Under the pieces are notes generated by a model. It saw only the letters and a list, made by a program, of their open reading frames with translations, was not told where the DNA came from and made no database searches. A program made the translations under genes and the position numbers. Positions 41,169-43,683 of a DNA stretch of 43,683 bases are shown here, piece by piece. The DNA comes from Actinomycetes bacterium (GTDB lineage: Bacteria > Actinomycetota > Actinomycetes > JAHEKZ01): contig JAHELE010000010.1 in assembly GCA_024644345.1 (NCBI GenBank), forward strand, positions 1 to 43,683. Direction: 5' to 3'. Each line of letters opens with the position of its first letter. The first letter of the stretch is position 1.

Positions 41169-42338
41169 ATGCGCCTTGTCAGCCGCGCCGCCATCCCGTT
41201 GGTGACGCTGGCAGTTCTGATGGGTCCGATTGGCACGTTCGGCACTGCGTCAGGTGCCGCATCCTTCGGCACCGCTCGGGCGATCTCTGTCGGTGGCTAC
41301 TCGGCCTGTGCGGTCACCCCGACTAAGCATGTGAAGTGCTGGGGATTCAACAACGACGGTCAACTGGGAATCGGCGATGATCTCACCAGCCAGCCCCTTC
41401 CGGTCCGCGTTCCGGGACTACGCAACGTTCAACAGGTGTCGGTCGGCGACTACTCGACTTGCGCAGTCCTGGCCCACGGGCGACTGAAGTGCTGGGGCTA
41501 CAACGGAAGCGGCGAGCTCGGCGACGGGACTACCAAGGAGCGACACGTGCCGACCCAGGTCAAGGGTTTGAGCAGAGGAGTGCGAGGAGTAAGCGTAGGA
41601 AATTCCCATGCCTGTGCCCTGCTCATCAACGGAAACGTGAAGTGCTGGGGCGACAACAGTTCAGGTGCCGTCGGCGCGGGTACTTCGCACTCGCAGTACC
41701 ACCACCCAGTGCGGGTAGTGGGAATCTCCAGTGCTCACCAGGTGTCAGCAGGAGTCGACGCTACCTGCGCTGTCGTGGCGAACGGAAGGTTGAAGTGCTG
41801 GGGCAACAATGATCACGGAGAACTGGGAGATCGGTCCACGAAGGACAGGCGACGCCCAACTCAGGTGGTCGGTCTCAGCAGTGGGGTCCATCGGGTCATT
41901 GCTGGGTACTACTCAACGTGCGCAATCCTCAGCAGCGGGCGGTTGAAGTGCTGGGGCGACAACACGTTCGGCCAGATCGGAACTGGGGTCACCGGCGGGT
42001 ATTTCAACCATCCCGTTCAGGTCGTCCGAATGACCAAAGGAGTCACCTCGGTGGATACCAACGACGGCTTCGCGTGCGCGGTGAAGAACCGAAGCGCGAA
42101 ATGCTGGGGGAAGAATGACTTCTACCAGCTGGGTGACGGCACGATGGATGCGTATGACGTGCCGCACCAAGTCAGCGGGCTCACCAGCGGTGTTACTCGG
42201 GTGGGTCTCGGCTTCATCTCGGCATGCGCCCTGCGCAGCAATGGATTCGAGAAGTGTTGGGGGAGCAACAAAGAGGGCCAAGTCGGAATTGGCTCACCCG
42301 ACTTGGTGATCACGACCCCCAAGACCGTCCATCTGTAG
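41169..42338 (+). CDS. Secreted seven-bladed RCC1 propeller protein
   Basis: A 389-residue exported protein. The ATG at 41169 follows GGAGG and opens a signal peptide (MRLVSRAAIPLVTLAVLMGP, cleavage near TASGA-A). Seven RCC1-type repeats follow, each with a CA(V/L/I) then KCWG pair of cysteines about 10-11 residues apart, for example CAVLAHGRLKCWG and CALLINGNVKCWG. The GELGDG-like blade turns are also present. Regular cysteine pairing suggests one disulfide per blade, fitting an extracellular location. No enzymatic domain or cell-wall anchor is seen. RCC1-like propellers outside eukaryotes mostly have unknown binding roles. Confidence 0.9.
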   Translation: MRLVSRAAIPLVTLAVLMGPIGTFGTASGAASFGTARAISVGGYSACAVTPTKHVKCWGFNNDGQLGIGDDLTSQPLPVRVPGLRNVQQVSVGDYSTCAVLAHGRLKCWGYNGSGELGDGTTKERHVPTQVKGLSRGVRGVSVGNSHACALLINGNVKCWGDNSSGAVGAGTSHSQYHHPVRVVGISSAHQVSAGVDATCAVVANGRLKCWGNNDHGELGDRSTKDRRRPTQVVGLSSGVHRVIAGYYSTCAILSSGRLKCWGDNTFGQIGTGVTGGYFNHPVQVVRMTKGVTSVDTNDGFACAVKNRSAKCWGKNDFYQLGDGTMDAYDVPHQVSGLTSGVTRVGLGFISACALRSNGFEKCWGSNKEGQVGIGSPDLVITTPKTVHL

Positions 42339-42380
42339 GTGCCGCCCACGCCCAGTGAGTGTGTCGTAGGAGTCAGAGCA

Positions 42381-43175
42381 ATGGACGAGACCGGTAGTGC
42401 CCGATCGTTCCTCGCGTCCGGGCAGGCTTACGACCAATTCATGGGCCGCTACTCGCGACCATTGGCAGTCGCGTTCGTCGACGCCGTGGGTGTGGCCTCG
42501 GGTCACGCCGTTCTCGATGTGGGGTGCGGCCCTGGTGCGCTGACGGGAGTTCTCGCTGACGTCGTGGGGCCGGAAGCCGTCTCGGCGTTCGATCCGTCGC
42601 CCCCGTTCGTCGCCGAATGCACAGCCCGGCATCCGGGCGTGACCGTGCGCACAGGTCGGGCGGAGGCCATGCCCTTTGGCGACGCCCGGTTCGATTTCGC
42701 GCTCGCCCAACTGGTGTTGCACTTCGTGGATGACCCTGGGCAGGTAGCGTCGGAGTTTCGTCGAGTCCTGCGTCCGGGGGGTGTGGCCGCAGCCTGCGTG
42801 TGGGACTTCGCTGACGGCATGGAGATGCTGCGCCTCTTCTGGGACTCGGCGTTGGTAGTCGATCCAAAGGCACCCGACGAGGCGCAGACGTTGAAGTTCG
42901 GGCGCCAGGGTGAGATCACCGATCTCCTCGAAGCGGCTGGCTTTGGCGATGTGACTGAGACGACCTTCGACGTCCAATCCACATATTCGAGCTTCGATGA
43001 ACTGTGGGTGGGATTTCTTGCGGGGATCGGTCCGGCAGGCTCGTTCTGCGTGTCACTCGGAGCGTCCCAGCGGACCGCCCTGCGAGAGGATCTTCTACTT
43101 CGTCTCGGGTCACCCTCCGGTCCGTTCACACTGACAGCCAGGGCACGGTGTGCTCACGGACGCTCACCGTTGTAG
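42381..43175 (+). CDS. Class I SAM-dependent methyltransferase
   Basis: A 264-residue methyltransferase of the UbiE/Methyltransf_11 type. SAM-binding motif I is VLDVGCGPGALTG, followed by an acidic residue in SAFDPS, motif AEAMPFGDARFDFALAQLVL and the post-motif LRPGGVAAACVWDF. The ATG at 42381 has AGGAG upstream at 9 nt spacing. The family methylates varied small molecules and the substrate is not identifiable. It lies 42 bp after the RCC1 gene in the same direction; shared transcription is possible but a functional link is not evident. Confidence 0.88.
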   Translation: MDETGSARSFLASGQAYDQFMGRYSRPLAVAFVDAVGVASGHAVLDVGCGPGALTGVLADVVGPEAVSAFDPSPPFVAECTARHPGVTVRTGRAEAMPFGDARFDFALAQLVLHFVDDPGQVASEFRRVLRPGGVAAACVWDFADGMEMLRLFWDSALVVDPKAPDEAQTLKFGRQGEITDLLEAAGFGDVTETTFDVQSTYSSFDELWVGFLAGIGPAGSFCVSLGASQRTALREDLLLRLGSPSGPFTLTARARCAHGRSPL

Positions 43176-43250
43176 GTCCGAACGGTTAGGGTGCCGCAAT
43201 ATCAGCGTTCCCTTTGGACACACACGCACGCTGGTGAAAGGACATACACG

Positions 43251-43683
43251 GTGACCGAATCAGCTGTCGATGACGGGGAACCCGAGCCGCAGTCTCCGTC
43301 GGGTCCGAGGAAGAGCGATCCCCTTGCCGGCGCCCCCCCGTGGGTGATGCCCGTCATTCGCCGAGCAACGTGGCGAGTCGTCGGGATCCTGCTGACGGTG
43401 GCGATCGTCGCCTTTGCGCTCTTGCAGGCGCGGGGCCTGGTCAGCATGCTCGTCATCTCGCTGTTCTTTGGCATTGCTCTGGACCCAGGGGTGACGTGGC
43501 TCAGCAACAGGTACGGCTGGCGCCGTGGCTTGGCCACCGCGACGATATTCATTGCGCTTGCGCTCTTCGTGATCGTGATGATCTTCGTGCTCATCCCAGC
43601 GATCGTCCAGGTCTCTGATCGCATCGCCACGCAACTGCCCGGTTGGCTGAACGGTGCGGAGGACACCTTCAACATCACGATCG
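43251..43683 (+). CDS. AI-2E family transporter, 3' end cut by window
   Basis: The frame opens at GTG 43251 (GAAAGG upstream) and runs off the right edge without a stop, giving 144 residues. A hydrophilic Pro/Ser-rich N-terminus is followed by hydrophobic segments with the pattern VVGILLTVAIVAFALLQARG, LVISLFFGIALDPGVTWL, then a basic WRRGLAT and FVIVMIFVLIPAIVQ. This matches the start of AI-2E/UPF0118 family membrane proteins. These export autoinducer-2 or act as ion antiporters in studied cases; the role here is open. Confidence 0.8.
   Translation, partial: MTESAVDDGEPEPQSPSGPRKSDPLAGAPPWVMPVIRRATWRVVGILLTVAIVAFALLQARGLVSMLVISLFFGIALDPGVTWLSNRYGWRRGLATATIFIALALFVIVMIFVLIPAIVQVSDRIATQLPGWLNGAEDTFNITI

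Noticed and set aside
1-43683. CRISPR arrays, insertion sequences, rRNA genes or integrases
   Set aside because: No regularly spaced repeats, transposase or recombinase motifs, or rRNA sequence were seen on either strand.

Overview
The window is high-GC DNA from an actinobacterium. Support comes from a Bpa-type proteasome activator, a fused OleBC gene, a tuberculostearate-type tmsAB pair, many GTG starts, leaderless-looking starts and DUF2510. 10-Methyl fatty acid genes next to an ole cluster fit a Propionibacteriales/Nocardioidaceae-like organism, but this placement is inference. I see no transposase, integrase, rRNA or CRISPR array; it reads mostly as ordinary chromosome, with one 6-kb segment bounded by tRNA-Arg copies.

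Layout. 1-2.9 kb: formate dehydrogenase alpha (cut by the left edge), its delta subunit, and convergent fdhD. 3-5.5 kb: an NRDE protein and a PucR regulator, separated by an unusual nested inverted repeat. 5.8-11.7 kb: a tight five-gene peptide ABC importer operon divergent from pucR. 11.7-17.5 kb: an SRPBCC protein, bpa, two GNATs, a glutamine amidotransferase with an MFS exporter, and ung. Upstream of the exporter lie a 15-codon ORF and a UUCG hairpin arranged like an attenuator. 17.5-23.8 kb: tRNA-Ser(TGA), then ggt-oleA-oleBC-oleD on the minus strand, ending in a 48-nt perfect palindrome. 24-29.3 kb: a chemoreceptor, tmsA-tmsB and corA. 29.4-37.3 kb: tRNA-Ser(GCT), a ClC gene, tRNA-Arg(ACG), a 1471-residue membrane protein, a second ClC gene lacking the gating glutamate, and a tRNA-Arg remnant. 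37.2-43.7 kb: a second SRPBCC protein, a single-pass protein coupled to a PrsW-type protease, a DUF1269 protein, a TSUP permease, a secreted RCC1 propeller, a methyltransferase, and the start of an AI-2E family transporter cut by the right edge.

How the genes work together. FdhF/FdsD oxidise formate and FdhD supplies sulfur to the Mo cofactor. OleA condenses two fatty acyl-CoAs, OleD reduces the product, the OleC half makes a beta-lactone and the OleB half decarboxylates it to a long-chain olefin. TmsB methylates unsaturated acyl chains and TmsA reduces the methylene to a 10-methyl branch. The most interesting less-explained items are the leader-peptide/hairpin arrangement before the exporter, the Ser-for-Glu ClC paralogue, the tRNA-Arg-flanked segment, the PrsW/partner pair and the two palindromic elements.
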